Assembly: GCA_038380795.1 (NCBI GenBank)
Contig: CM076264.1
Coordinates: 13,204,001-13,268,000 of the forward strand
Reading direction: 5' to 3'
Source: Pyrocephalus nanus
Taxonomy: Eukaryota > Chordata > Aves > Passeriformes > Tyrannidae
Length of the DNA: 64,000 bases
Shown: piece by piece, positions 1-12,983 of the stretch
Layout of the letters: the number at the start of each line of letters is the position of its first letter
Numbering within the stretch: the first letter of the stretch is position 1
Notes under the pieces: model-generated
Told to the model about the DNA's origin: nothing
Seen by the model: the letters and a program-made list of their open reading frames with translations, nothing else
Database searches by the model: none
Position numbers and translations under genes: made by a program

Positions 1-3000
1 CTGAGCAAAATTTGTATTATCTTTGTGACATTCATGCAATTATTGAAAAACATAAATATGCATCTGCTTGCAATGTCACCTCATACATCTGTGTTTACTG
101 ATTGTAGTTTGGCTCAAATTCTACACTCTTCCAGAAAGTGCCATACCTACTACAGCAGCTTGCTTAGTATTCTTGTGAAAGGGGCTCTAAACAGAAGGGC
201 ATGATATTGATACTATACTCTCACTACTTTCTAGAGTTGCATAGGTCCTAGAGATGTATGCAGCCATGCCACATATCTCCTGAAAAACTGTCTAAAGGCA
301 ATACTTTCAAAGCAGTGAAAGTCATTCCTCCATATACTTGTGCAAGAAAGGTAGTGTGGAAGTCTGCCCCACTGCTAAACATTTTCAATTAACCTAAAAA
401 GATTAATAGCTTTGTTACACCAGGAAAGGAAGACACTCAAACATTTTAAAAGTTTACAACTTAACTATGCAATTTGATTCCTTCAAGGAAGACCAGACTG
501 AGGCTAAAGGAAAGCCTATATGCAAACAGTGCCTCTTTGCAGTGCAAGATCTGTTCGCTAGGAGTGAAAGGTAACTTGTCAAGGATAAGAAAATTTATAC
601 TCTAAAGAATTAAAGGAACTCAGATTTTGCTCTATGATACCCATCCTCAGACCTGTATAGAGCTTTTGCATATGCTGCACCATGTGCTTTTTTCACTATC
701 ATGTTCAGTGTACAAGGCAGTTTATTTTTTTGTATTTCAAAGAGACCTCTTAACTTATTTGAGATTAGCACTACTTGGGTTTTTTTTCTGGATAAGATAG
801 CAAGGTAGGTGGAACCTAATCTCTTCTAAAAAGTTATATAAATATTTTGGATTTATTGCTTTATTACAGCCTATGACTTGAATTCCTTGGTTTCTACATC
901 CTTGATTAGAAAACAGTTGAAAGTGGCTTGAAAGTAGCAGATTTCTGCACCTGTTCCTAAAATTGTTTTCAATGAGTTCATACCTTTGAATCTGCCAACA
1001 ACAGATAGGATTGAAAAAGATCCAACTCTCTATTCCTTGAAGATGGGACATTGGGAAACAGCCCAAGATTTGTTACTTTATCAGTATAAATTACTCTTAT
1101 AATTTATATGGAAAATACTTTCTCTGAAATTAAAGACTAGCAAAAAAAACTCAGAAAAATGCCTATTAGAAGATCATTAACACTCAAAAAGATGAAATGC
1201 ATACTGAACGTTTGTGCTGTCTCACCGGTTTGAATCAAATAATTACATGCCAGCATTTCCCTTTGTTCACAGCTGATACATAGAAAACAACTAGCCTCTT
1301 AAAAAGGGCAGGGCAGATCGATGGAAATTCAGCATATGAGATGTCAAAACTCTCTGAAGTAGAATCAGCAGTGAGCCTTCTAAATGATTGATGATGACCC
1401 TCTAGTATAATATGCTCCCCTTCCACAAATGCCAGTCAGGGGTGATATCTTGCTCATATTCCTGAAGCTAGAATCTTCCTGTTTTGCACAGTAACATCAA
1501 AATGGATCCTGAAGTCTAAAAAGATGCCACTGGTAAGTACCACTGACTTCAGCATTATTTGAGTTAACTAAGAGAAACAAAACACAGATGTAGAGACAAA
1601 TATGAGCGATAGCTCATGCGATACATGGCATGGCAGGGGTCACTCCTGTTGCTGTGAATCTTTTTTCTTTCCTGTTGAAGCTACTAAATCAATATTAGCT
1701 TGTTAATTAAAAAAACACCTAAAAACCTGCAATAAGGGGGTCGGTTTGTGTACTTATCTCTTAACTGTAGGAATTATCAGTATATTCCCTTTTAACTGAA
1801 CAACTCCATGCTCATGCTGGAACCTGCAGTCTGGCATCACAGAATCTTTTAAAACAAGGGCCAAAATACAAATGGCCAATTTCTTTAAATCCATAGGATC
1901 TCTCATACCTTATCTGCAACTTCTTAAGCATATTTTACATAGTTACCTTGGACAGTTACCTTTGGAAGTGAGAGGAACTAAGGTGCTAAGATCTAAAAAG
2001 AATTCAGGACTACTGTGGCCTTTCCAGAGTTTTTTACTGTACTGTTTAAAAAAAGCTTAAATACCTTTTATGTCTGGTTAATATGATCAGGACACGATAT
2101 AAGAACCTGGACCACACTTCTAAAGGCCAAGTAAAAGTATTTATTGGTGACATTAATGTAACAGCTATATATTTGCTAAGAAAGCACATCCCTTTGCTTT
2201 CTAATATTTGGGGCTTTTTTTTTTTTTAAAGTTTTCATTGCTCAAAGTTTTATAATTGGGATAATTTCTTGAGCTCCTTGATATCTTGTATTGAGAAACA
2301 GATAAAAACTGAGGCAGTCCACTCAATGAAGTTAAGCTACACTAACTGATAGCAGCAGAAGGTGCACTGACCCATAATTTATCTGTGTTGTGCAACAGAA
2401 ATTATTATCTGGCTTCAACAATGCAAAAGATTTAGGTGAGTTAGTTGAGTTTTCAGCTGCTGTTTCTCTGGGATCTCTCTTGGAATACTGCATGAAAAAC
2501 ACCTACAATGTTCACAGTATTAGCACTTTTCATGGTCTTTAAAGACTTCCGTGGAAACCATTATGGTAGCTTTGAACAGTAATAAATTCTGACAAAACAC
2601 CTCCCACCTCTGCAAGACTACCTTAATCTCTTTCAGGCATGTACTGGATAAGCTTTTGGAAGAGCAGCACTCTGCTGGAGCACTGGAAAAAGGGGAGAAA
2701 ACCTGTGGATGATAGTCCAGCTGGAACATAAAACTCACCAACCTTCTTTGAAAATGATCTTAATATACAACTGAAAATGAAAATATTTTAAACACTGTCT
2801 TGTACTATGTAAAACAAATTTCCACTTTCTGTGCCAAAGTATGAAAAGGTTGTAGTCTAGAATTACCCCTCATTTGAATGGGCAACTTAATGCCATGCTC
2901 CATCAGAAGGAAATCACAATTTCTTATAACTGGGGGGAAAAATGGAAATAGCTTCTTTTAAAAGGAAATAAAAGAATCATACAGCTTTTCATTATTTTAA

Positions 3001-4530
3001 TTTTACTAAATAACTACTCTTCTTTGAATGCTTTCAAATTATTTCTTCCCACAAAGGCCCCAACTTTTTTTTTTTTTTAAATTAGTATAGTACCAGAGCT
3101 GAAATGCTTTTTGTTGGAAACTTCTTCTCTAGAAGAAACCTCAAACAGAAAATTTAGATACAGAAGGGCATTAAATTAGAAACTTTTTCCTTGTATACAC
3201 TGAAGACATCCTATAGTAACTTATAAAATTTGCAGAGTCAGCAACTAGACTGTCAGAAATGGCTCTTCTCTTCCAACTGTTCATCTTGGCCCCTTTGCTT
3301 CTCATGAATAAACACCTCAATAAATTATAAAATAGGACAACGAAGCTCAACATTAAAAAATATATGCTTTCTAGGGATGAAGTCACATCAGGTATTTGCA
3401 CATCACTGTCAGAGAATACCAGCAGTACTATTGGGCAAATAGTGCAATAAGGCAATGTGCAAGGTGATCAGTGGCAGTATTCAATTTCATTATTTCCACG
3501 GTACATTCTTTTTGAAATCCACATCACAGGGCATACTGTTCAGAAAGATACTCAGAAGATAATGAGAAATAATTATTGGATAATACCATAATGTCCATAT
3601 TTTATCATCCCCAAACTCTGACTGTGATATTTAGTTCATAAGCTTTCTATAGAGATCTTACAGCTGAAGTAATCTAGTCTTTATCAATCAAAGACACAGA
3701 TTCCACGCTGGCAATTAATGGCTGAATTGTAAAAATATCTTTCAAATTACTCTCAAATTCCACAAACCATTTACAAATATAGAAGTCATGTTTTGCTGCT
3801 GCTGTTTAGTATAGGCTATTTTAAGTCTCTGTTACGAGAGACTAACAAGTTAGTCTGGATAAAAGAAAAATGCTAAAACCCTGGCAGTACCTGGACTGGG
3901 ACTTTAAAATATGTATAATGCCAATTATTCTTTCTCCACAAAGCTGAGTGAAAAGCAGGTTTAGTTTCCAAACTTTCAGAGTTTGGTCAGCTGAAACAAA
4001 CAAGCAAAAAATCACACTTCTCCACACTTTCTGGTCTCTGCTGGAAGCAGAAGTATCAAATATCTGCAAAAAAGACTATCTCAGTGATATTTCTGACATG
4101 TCTGAAGGCAGAATACTCTTGAAACACTCTGATACGAGAATTCCAGAGCAAAAGGTTAGAAGTTCAAACAAGCAAGCTTTTTTTCCCTCCTCCAACTCTG
4201 GAATTACAAGAACAGCCAAAACTATTCTGTTATTCTGCGAGCATTTTTCTCCTAACCATAATAATAAAAAAGGAGTTAAAAGTGGCACATGAATGAAATG
4301 GAAGTGACTTCTTGGCTGCAAAATCCCAGTGTTGTATAGCAAATATAATATCAATAATAGACAGTTATTTTACATATAAGGAGCATTCTGGTTAGCAAAC
4401 TAACTTCTTTGTTAAATTAATTTGGGAGATATGTCTTTTAACCACAGTTAGTGACTACAACTTGTAATGCATTGTTGCAAGTCTGCCATCATTGCTTACT
4501 AACATATATATTTAGAAATGAAACAATGTG
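1..4530. other. AT-rich intergenic sequence, no gene recognised
   Basis: This stretch is AT-rich with frequent stops in all frames. Open frames do not exceed about 115 codons and resemble no family I know. It contains short T runs (about 2,216-2,226 and 3,065-3,079). I see no tRNA-like element and no CR1 end. It is best read as the distal part of the HHIP upstream gene desert. Unrecognised ancient repeats or conserved non-coding elements could be present, but they cannot be seen without an alignment. Confidence 0.6.
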
Positions 4531-4920
4531 GTGAGGGTCATACTAGGTCAGCCCTATGACTATCCTATGACCTATATCCATCCTAGCCTGGAATCCTGAA
4601 CAATAGCAACAGGAGATGCTAACTAGGGAGAATACACAAACCTAATCTTTATCCAGAATCATTCCCCTGTTATCCAATAGTCAAAATTTCCAGTTTTGTG
4701 ATGTTAAAGAGCACCTCCTTATCTATTTTGTTTAGTGTCTGTTTATCGACCAGATGTTCTTTTCAACCCTTTTGAACCCATTGATACTGTCTCCACTGAT
4801 ACTGCCCTTCATCAGGAACATGTTTCACCCGCATTATCATTTAAGTTGCCCTACTATGAACGTTCTTTACCTCAACTAGCTCCTCTTAAAATGTAGAAAT
4901 CACAAGTACACAGAGTGGTC
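4531..4920 (-). repeat. Old, diverged CR1-type LINE fragment
   Basis: The plus strand reads as a degraded complement of an old amniote CR1-like 3' region. The order of recognisable words is: a start like 'gggtcatactaggtcag', then 'ccatcctagcctggaatcctg', 'caacaggagatgct', 'ttcccctgttatcc', 'ttttgaacccattgatactg' and 'tgtttcacccgcat'. This matches the order I remember in reptile and bird CR1 relatives. Divergence is much higher than in the other CR1 copies of the window, so the insertion is old. Both ends are approximate and the subfamily is not assigned. The identification is from memory of the family, not from a search. Confidence 0.55.
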
Positions 4921-5074
4921 CCTTCTGTGCCTCCTTTGCAAGACAGGTGGGTCACAGTCAGCTGCTTCTGTGCTGTCATTTTCACAGGCTACTTGAGATG
5001 GAGATAGGAGTGCAGCCTTTCACAAAGAAGAAATAATGGAGTGTTTTGAGCCAAAAGGAAATGTGGGATCAGAA

Positions 5075-5084
5075 CTATAAAAAG
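5075..5084 (+). promoter_or_regulatory. TATA-like box upstream of a short ORF
   Basis: A CTATAAAAAG motif lies 57 bp before the first ATG of the open frame at 5,141-5,494. A start of transcription about 30 bp downstream would give a leader of about 35 nt. TATA-like words are common in DNA this AT-rich, so the match alone is weak. It is listed because of its position relative to the ORF. Confidence 0.2.
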
Positions 5085-5140
5085 ACTGAAAGGGTAAGCA
5101 AAGAGTTTGCAGCTCAAAGCAGTGCAGTGTGTCAGCAAGA

Positions 5141-5494
5141 ATGACCAGCAGCCTTGCTGGCACCGCCACTGGCCAGAACCTTAATCTGGAAATCACTATG
5201 CAGCCAACACGTCGAAAAACTTTGGCCTACCTAGTGGACAGGCATCAGGCAAAAAACCACCCTACTGTGCCCAAGCTCCAGCACACAACCTCTGCCAGTG
5301 TGCAAAACACCTGGCAGCCCAAGAAAGAGGAAATGCAAAATTGCCAGAGTCCAGTTGCTTTTAATCAAGAGGCCACAAGTGAAGAGAGCCTGGTCTATAA
5401 TCTTAAAGGAGAAAAAAGTCTCAAGAAGAGTATTCTCCAAAATTTCCTCATCTCCGTATGGGAAAGCACTCCAGAATTTTTGGCACTAAGATAA
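5141..5494 (+). CDS. Uncertain short ORF, 117 codons, unknown product
   Basis: An open frame runs from ATG at 5,141 (purine-rich context, A at -3) to a stop at 5,492-5,494. The predicted product is hydrophilic, rich in Ser, Thr, Gln and Lys, and has a basic patch (RRKT) near residue 25. I see no signal peptide, membrane segment or known domain. A second open frame, overlapping in +1, spans 5,298-5,489 and is also basic (contains SPRKRKCK). No AATAAA signal lies in the next few hundred bases. I do not recognise the protein. A 117-codon frame is near the upper limit of what chance gives in 64 kb of this composition. The upstream TATA-like box and good ATG context are the only reasons to keep it. 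It could be a lineage-specific small gene, a decayed exon or noise. Confidence 0.15.
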   Translation: MTSSLAGTATGQNLNLEITMQPTRRKTLAYLVDRHQAKNHPTVPKLQHTTSASVQNTWQPKKEEMQNCQSPVAFNQEATSEESLVYNLKGEKSLKKSILQNFLISVWESTPEFLALR

Positions 5495-8075
5495 GAAGTC
5501 AGTAAGAATTTAACTGAAATATGAAATGTTACTGCCAAGTGTTGGTAGCTATTTCAAGGTATAAACCCAGGTTGCCCTGAAAGCCTAAACTGCTACCCTC
5601 CTCCTCACTATCATCACTAATATTTTATGATAATCATGTAATCATGCCAAAGAGGTTCAGACTTTTAATCAAAACTAGAGATCTGCGAATTTAGGAGTTC
5701 TTTCCTCCACTCCTGTGGGGGTAGTCAGGCCAAGTTATGTTCTCTGAATCATCACACCTGCAAGCAGCACACAGGGTGGGGTGCAACCTTCTGTGAGGAC
5801 TAATGAACTGCCCTTGTGAAGAATTCATTTGCCTCACTAAGGCAAATGCCCTAAAGAATCACACTAAGACATAAATACAGCATAGAACCAGTCACGATTC
5901 CTTCTTTCCTCTTCTCCTTTCTCCTCTCCTTACATAAATTTGTTTTACATAACTCAGAATATCCATGCAATTAAAAAACAATTTGTCATGGAAATGTACA
6001 TTTACATTCAACAGGACGTTAAAGCCTGGCCTGGCAGAATTTTTCCAGTCAAATCTAAGGTCAGAAACCTCAAACTTACACCTATCCCGGAGGCACTAAG
6101 ACAGGATATGGGACATAGTGATTCAGACTGCTGCTTACTTTAATTTGAAGCAAGAACATAACTTAGATTTCCCAGAAGAACATCCTAACTCCCGTGACAC
6201 CAAATCAATCCTTCCTGACAAAATGAGTATGTTTTTTTGGGAAAAAAAAGAAATGCTCACTATGACACAGAAAAAAAAGAATCAGACTCTCTAGGCAAGT
6301 AGCATGGGAACACTCTTTGGTGGAAAGCACACCAAAATGATGCTCATGTTTTAATCAAGAAAATGTCATACTTAGTGTCAGAGGCTACTCAATAACTGGT
6401 TTAGTATGGGTCACTACCTGTCTTCATTCAAAATATATACTTGAAAGCTTCAGTTTCTGTTATGTACTGTGAAAAACCCAAGTCTTTGAAATCATTAATA
6501 ACAATGTTTTTGGATAATTTTAAGAGTAGATTGCTGAACTTCTCTACCAGCAACAGTAATAGTATCTCACATGCCTAATAAATAAAACAATCTTTGCAAC
6601 TGGTTCACAAAGAAGGAAACAGAAAAAACAAACTGGGGAAATAGTGACACAAAACGCCAACCAATTTCCCACTTGCTTCTCGTGGGGTCATCTTTCTGAA
6701 ACTTGAATGTAGTTCTGGCATTCTCTTCTCTGATATATACTTGCTAAGCTTTATTATTATAACTCCAGTAATCTCAAGAGACAATAAATTTAAGAAATCT
6801 AGAAAGATGGCTTTTCATTACATCATTTGCAAACAGAAAAGTTATATCTCCTACTATGACTTAGGCAGAGTTGTATTTTTTGTTCCTAGACATGTATTGG
6901 TTTAATTTGTGCCATTTAAAGAAGTAGTTGCAAACCTCCAAGAGTAAGGGTGGAAAAATGAAACTCTAAGTACTGAGGTTACACTAGTGCTGATTTGATT
7001 ACTCTTCTTAAAATAACAACTTAATAGCACTCATTGAGAGACCCTTTTCTGGATATTTTCAAGTAACTCCCTTAATTGGCTGCAAAAGTAAAAGTTCTAA
7101 AATTTGACCTTTTAAGAAACAAAGTTATCCTATAGCCTGAGATCAAATAATAGGAAGAAACCCACATTAACAGCTCCATTTTATAAAGCTTCAATATAAT
7201 GTGTAGTTAAAAGAACTACATTTCAGCATCATCAGCCTCCAAATTTGTCCTTGTTACAAGTTTTTATTACGTTCCTTCCCATGGGTGACCTCTGTTTTCC
7301 TTTTTAACAGACGACTGCCTAGGGAAACAGCAAGAACAAATCCAGTTCCACTTTTCACAGCAGTTCAGGAAAAGGTAAACACCAGTACAGCAGCCTAACA
7401 GGCATCCAGTGCTAATTGGGATTGTTAGAGGAGAAAGGGAAAAGAGCAATAGTTGCACACTGGGGCACTGGTGTCTCAAACACTGTAGGCATTCTTATAG
7501 CCCAAGGTATTCTCATGTTCCCCGAGCACACTAGGCCATTTCACCAAAACTAGTGGTAGTAGTAAAGATTCCAAGAACCATTCCTACATTCCTCATGCAG
7601 TCCAGTACCACTGGAAGCAGTGCTCTACCTGCAAAGGAAGTGCAGTCCATGAGTCTGAACTTGTCCACATTGACCCAAATAACTGCTACAAGTACCTACA
7701 TAGAAAACACTGGCATTGCTCCCTGCCAGTCTTGAATAATTTCCTTCTCTCTCTCCCTCAGTCATTCACCTCTGACATTCTTTCCTTATCTTCCAGATGC
7801 CATAGAGCAGGGGTCTTTTTTCCTCTAGTTTGCCCTGAAAAAGGCTCTGTTGCTTTCACCAAAGCTGAAGAATGCAACTGCCTCTTCGTCATCTGGGAAG
7901 GCTGAACTGCACCTACTCTGACTGAGGTGTTCATGGTAGCATGAGTGAAGACCAGCTTTTTACTTCAGAGCTGCTGATCTTGCTTAATAATCTTTGGAAT
8001 ATAAGGCAAGGCAGTTAATGATGACAATTAGGTGTTGGTTATTTCCACACTGCTGCTAAGAGCAGAGTTTGGACC
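5495..8075. other. AT-rich intergenic sequence, no gene recognised
   Basis: No recognisable coding exon, RNA gene or CR1 copy. A short inverted repeat (8-bp arms CATTTGCC and GGCAAATG, 7-nt loop) lies at 5,826-5,848. The remainder is stop-rich, low-GC sequence. Confidence 0.55.
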
Positions 8076-8150
8076 AGTTGCCCACTAGTGTGTGCATTTC
8101 AGTCCCCCATTAGTGTATGCATTTCAGTCCCCCATTAGTGTGTGCATTTC
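8076..8150 (+). repeat. 25-bp tandem repeat, three copies
   Basis: Three head-to-tail units (8,076-8,100, 8,101-8,125 and 8,126-8,150) share the core CATTAGTGTRTGCATTTC. The last two differ at one base. The first differs from them at a few bases near its start. The array is not in an open frame of note. It probably arose by local slippage duplication, and high copy identity suggests it is recent. It is not a CRISPR: the copies touch each other and have no spacers. Confidence 0.9.
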
Positions 8151-11100
8151 TCTCAATTTATGAGTCAGAGGATGATCCAACATGAAATTATTTGTACTTC
8201 AGACTAAATTACAGGCATTGTTTTTTAATGGTAATCTTCCACAGTTAACACTTCTCTTACCTCCACAGAGACTACTACTAATGAATCATTCAGCCTCCTT
8301 ATACACAAACCTAAAGTTCATACTTCATACACCTCCCATCATTTATTGGGGTATCACATTTGAAGTGTTGTATGGGTTTTTTACTGAGCTTTCAGGCTAA
8401 AACTTTCTCTTGAATGCCTACTGCTTGAAAAGGCAAAAAACACTGCCTGCACTGCAGATATAAGCTGACCTTAAAACAAGGTAGTGTGAGAACAGATAGC
8501 ACTGTAAAAATGGCAGTAAAGGAACCACTGCAGATTAATTTAGACATAACTCCAAGTATAGCATCATATTCAAGTTTGTCAGACATTCTATTCAGAAGGG
8601 CCATGTGAACTTCCATGGTCTAAGAACCTGTTATTAGAACATGATTATTATACAATACACAAGCTCTGAAAATAAAGTTTTGATCAAAATGCATGTCTTG
8701 CTGGCTCTCAAGTCAGCTGGCTGTCTGAAAAATGGTATATTTGGAGGCTACATTAGTTGCATGGAAGCTTAGCTAAGAGATTGCAACTAATTTCTATCCT
8801 GCTTTAATAATGTTTTAACAAAAGAAGTGCTTAGTTCCCACACTGCTTCTACAGGGAATATAGTCCAAATGTTTCCCTCCCTGGGCCCTCTCTTTTTAAT
8901 GAACACATGGCAGTGGCTACAAAGCATAAATCAAAGTATAAGTTCTCTTTTGAGTTTGGCTGCTCCATTGCTAGACCAGCTACTTTTGTCCTTTCTCCCC
9001 TTATTTAGGGTTTCCACTACCTACCTTGACAAGATATGAACACAGAAGTTCTTTTGTACTCCTATATTAAAGCAGAAGTCCTCATTGATCTAATGGCAGC
9101 ATGAGTTCTCAAAACCACTTTCATCTCTGTGTAGGCTCCTAGGAACATTTAGTATTCATCAAATAATAATATCTTTGTATTATTAAGATAGTTTGATTGA
9201 TTGCCCAGTGTTGATACTCAGTATTTTATGGTATATTGTGTGGCCTGTCACAAAATCTGTTACTTGTCAACAAGTAGGCCACCAGCAGCAGCATGCCAAA
9301 TGTTGTGGAATGACAAACATAATTATGCATGGTATTCTGAAATGCATCTCAGAGTTCCAACGCGGAGCAGGATTACCAGTTTATTCAGTATTCTTGGAAA
9401 AGTGTAGCAATAGCAAGGCAAGACAAGAATCCGAGAACATCTGAGTTCAACTCAAAATGCAAAAGGAAAGCCCATTACAGTTTATAATAATTAGAATCAC
9501 ACTAAGATAATCCCAGAATCAGCTAGCACCTATGTGGGAAGGCATTTAATATAAAAGCACAGCATAGCTATCCATTAACATACAAACTTGCTGAAATTCT
9601 GCAGAGGGAACAGCAGAGAACAAGGCTATATGAACTGTGGATGGAAAGCACATTGCTTTCAACTAGTAAAAGCACATTACAGAAACAAATTGTGTGGGCA
9701 GACAAAGACATGATGAAGAGAAGGAACATCAAAAGCACAAAAGGAGAGGCAATAAGAGGTCATAAAACCAAGCCAGTCAGATGCAGAGGTTCAAGCTATT
9801 GGGGGAACCCAGAGGAGTAACTGGAATGTGCTTAATATATTCCATGTGAATATATGTCTGCCAGCTCCCTTTCACCATCCTCTGTTTCCCACAGCCCACC
9901 ACACTTCTCCTGTGAAGAACCTGCTTTGAAAGGCCTCAGATGGAGGACTTCCCACACACCCTATGTGGCTCTTCCAACATATCCTATGCATAACTCACTT
10001 CACATATCCAGTGCCTCCTTACAGAATCTGGGATGAAGAAACAAAAATCTTTATTAAAAAAGAGAGAAAGTTAAACACGTATTCCAGTAAAGTCCAATAA
10101 CTCCTGTAAACAAGTACTGTGTGTACTATTCCAAAACTATCGTCCTATGAAAACTCTTAAATTAGAAATATCTGGAATGCAACAGTAATGGGATCCGTTC
10201 CCTCTGGCCCGTATAATCCTTCCTAGCTTACACCACCCAATCAATTTAATGTTGCTCTGTCATAAAATTGGCAAAAGTATATGCAGAGGTCAAGATAATA
10301 TATTGCTAGAAGATTGAATCACATTTCTTATTCAAGAGTCTCATTTCCTAATAAATATCCTAGTGATCTGTGGTTTTGACTCTTGCATGTGGTTCTATGA
10401 ACACTAAAAAGAAATTGTCAAGTGCACAGTGAAGACTGGGTGGGCAGTAATGAGTGATAACAGATCTAATGGCAATCAGGAACTAGCTGGAACACTCTCT
10501 TCATTCCTAAGTTTTCCTCATATTTGAGGTTTTAGAAGCGTAGATATTTTCGGTATGTACAATGCTTTGGGTTGCTGGTAGGAGTCCATTAGAAAACTTT
10601 AGGGTTTTTTCTGATCACCACCAGCCACTGTTGTTCTCAGTGTTCTGCTGGCTGAGAGATGTGGTACCAAGAGGGGAAACACACAGCACTCTTGGAGTGG
10701 TCAGTCAGAGAGATGACAGAAGGTACTCCCAGAACAGCAGAATGACACCATGTGGGATTGTTTCTTTTCACTGTAGATGATCAAATCCAGTATGTGAATT
10801 TGAATAACTCTAGATGTCTTTAACCTCATTTTTTTTTATCCTCTTTGAGTTGTTTCATTGCACCTACCTCAGTTTTGACAATTCCTGTGCAATGCTTGGT
10901 GGCAGCCCCTGTTACTTCATACACATGAACATAACCTGTACATCAACAATATCTGTCATCCCCAGTGAAGAAATGAGCTGTCATGATACACCATGGCTTT
11001 TCAACTACATGACCTGGGACAGCATCCAGGCAGCACAGAATCAACATTTAACAGGCACATCGGAATAATTAGGAAAAGCAGGAGATCACCACAGTGTTAC

Positions 11101-12921
11101 CTGAAAGCAAAACCAACCCATCAATCTCTTGCTAAGGGATAATTTAACCCCTTGCCTTATTTCATTTTTATTGCCCTGTCAATCACAGCTAACTTGCTTT
11201 TTTTCTTAAGTGTTGCTTTTTATCAGATCCCTCTTCAAAATTATGCGAACAAAATCAGAGTTCTTGGTCAAGTCAGTCATTTTTGCAGACTGAGTGGTAA
11301 AGATTGTATTCAGTGATGGTGTGAAATAATTCTTTTAGATTGCTGAGGCATAGATCCAGACATCTCCTTTTTTTCCTAGTAGATTGAGACAGAAGTCAAG
11401 ACTACAAAATATTTCCATCAAAACTTAATACACAATATCAGTAACACAAGTAGACTTAAAATAGATGACTGGAGGAAATCAGCATGTTTCTGAGAAAAAT
11501 CAAGGAAGACTGTAATTTGAATATTTTTCCTGTTATATAGCAGGTCTTGCATCACAAACATACTGGAATTAGTTGCAGTGAACCGAACAAACATGTAAAG
11601 AAAGGCACAGGGCCTACTCTTGCTCCTATTTAATCACAGACACTTCTGAAAACTGATGGGTTGCACAAATGTGAGAGTAAACTGAAAACAGATCACTGAG
11701 TCTGTCATGCTCCCTTGCAACATGCTGCAACTAAGGACAGCAGTATATGCAAGGACACATGCAGTATTCTGAAGCAAGCATTCTGGCAATTCAGCTTTTC
11801 CCTCTGAAAATCTCACCACTGCATGGCACTTCTTATTTTGTACTTTTTTTTGGCAACCTAGACCCAGTGTGTTGCAAGACTGCTGTCATGTCACTGATTT
11901 TAAATTGGTTTCATCTCTATTTTTTTGCATCATAGCAAATAACCTCTCAAAATAAGCCCAAGTGAGGGTGCAAAATATGTTGTTCTAAAACATGAAGAAT
12001 TATAAGCGCATGGCAAATAAACACTGAATTCCTCATATCAGTACGTTTCATTATAAAATTATTTACATTACACTGCAATTCTGCAGAGGCCATAGTGGTT
12101 CTATCCCAGTTATCTCTAAATCTGGGATTTAAAGGCAAGCTATTTGTACAAGCTGTACACTTTAAATAGTTGTATTGAAAAAGGCTGTTTCATACTATCA
12201 TAGTACAAATACCTCAAAACCAGATTGCATCTAAATTGTCCAAATTTCAAATCCAAGTACATCAGCATTGCCTAAGAAGCTTGTTCTCTTAAGCATGTAA
12301 ATATAGGCTGGATTAAAATCCATATAGTCCAGTGCCTGATGGATGAAATAGTAGAAATGAAAGTATTATGGGCCTTGTAAGTCATGCATTTCTTTCCTGT
12401 TTCATTGACCAAAACATGCATGCCTGTTTTATGTTTGATTGTAAATATTTCAAGTAAAGAATATGTTTAATTGTTTTAAAAAAATTGAATCCTATACAAA
12501 GAATCAGATTCTACAATTCTTTTAAATAATAATTTGAAATCTGATTATTTTGCAAAGTATTCAGTGATGCAAAACTCATAGTTCTTAGTGTGAACTTTGC
12601 TAAATTTGAGAATTTAAAAAACAAACAAACTGAGAAGTACTTCAAGATTTAGTTGAAAAGAAATCATTACTGATGAAACAGTAAAGTCTAAATCCTACAA
12701 AACCAAGAAAAACTTCCATTACACTCACTAATGGCATAAAACTTAGATGAGCAGGCTTTACTTATATAAGAATTGATATTTAAAAATATGTATTCCTAGA
12801 GAAGCACTATAGGGTACTGCAGTGATACAGGAACTCTTGATTTATGAGAATATTTTTGCTTTACCTCTCAGTTGGCCTGGATATAGAATTGCATCAATGC
12901 AATACTGCTGTTCTGTAAATG
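8151..12921. other. AT-rich intergenic sequence, no gene recognised
   Basis: Stop-rich sequence with no convincing exon, RNA gene or transposon. The part from about 12,360 to 12,680 is very AT-rich and has forkhead-like words (TGTAAATATTT, TGTTTAATTG) and ATTA homeodomain cores. These are common in such sequence and are not evidence of function on their own. A GLI-like 9-mer with one mismatch (TGGGTGGGC) is at 10,437-10,445. Confidence 0.5.
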
Positions 12922-12983
12922 TTTTATAGCCTTTTTTACAAAGAATTGTTATAGCCTTTTTTACAAAGAATTGTTTTATAGCA
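12922..12983 (+). repeat. 25-bp tandem duplication, about 2.4 copies
   Basis: The word TTATAGCCTTTTTTACAAAG occurs at 12,924 and again at 12,949, a period of 25 bp. A partial third copy (TTATAGC) follows. The two full units appear identical, so the duplication is probably recent. It lies in AT-rich intergenic DNA with no nearby gene. Confidence 0.9.
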
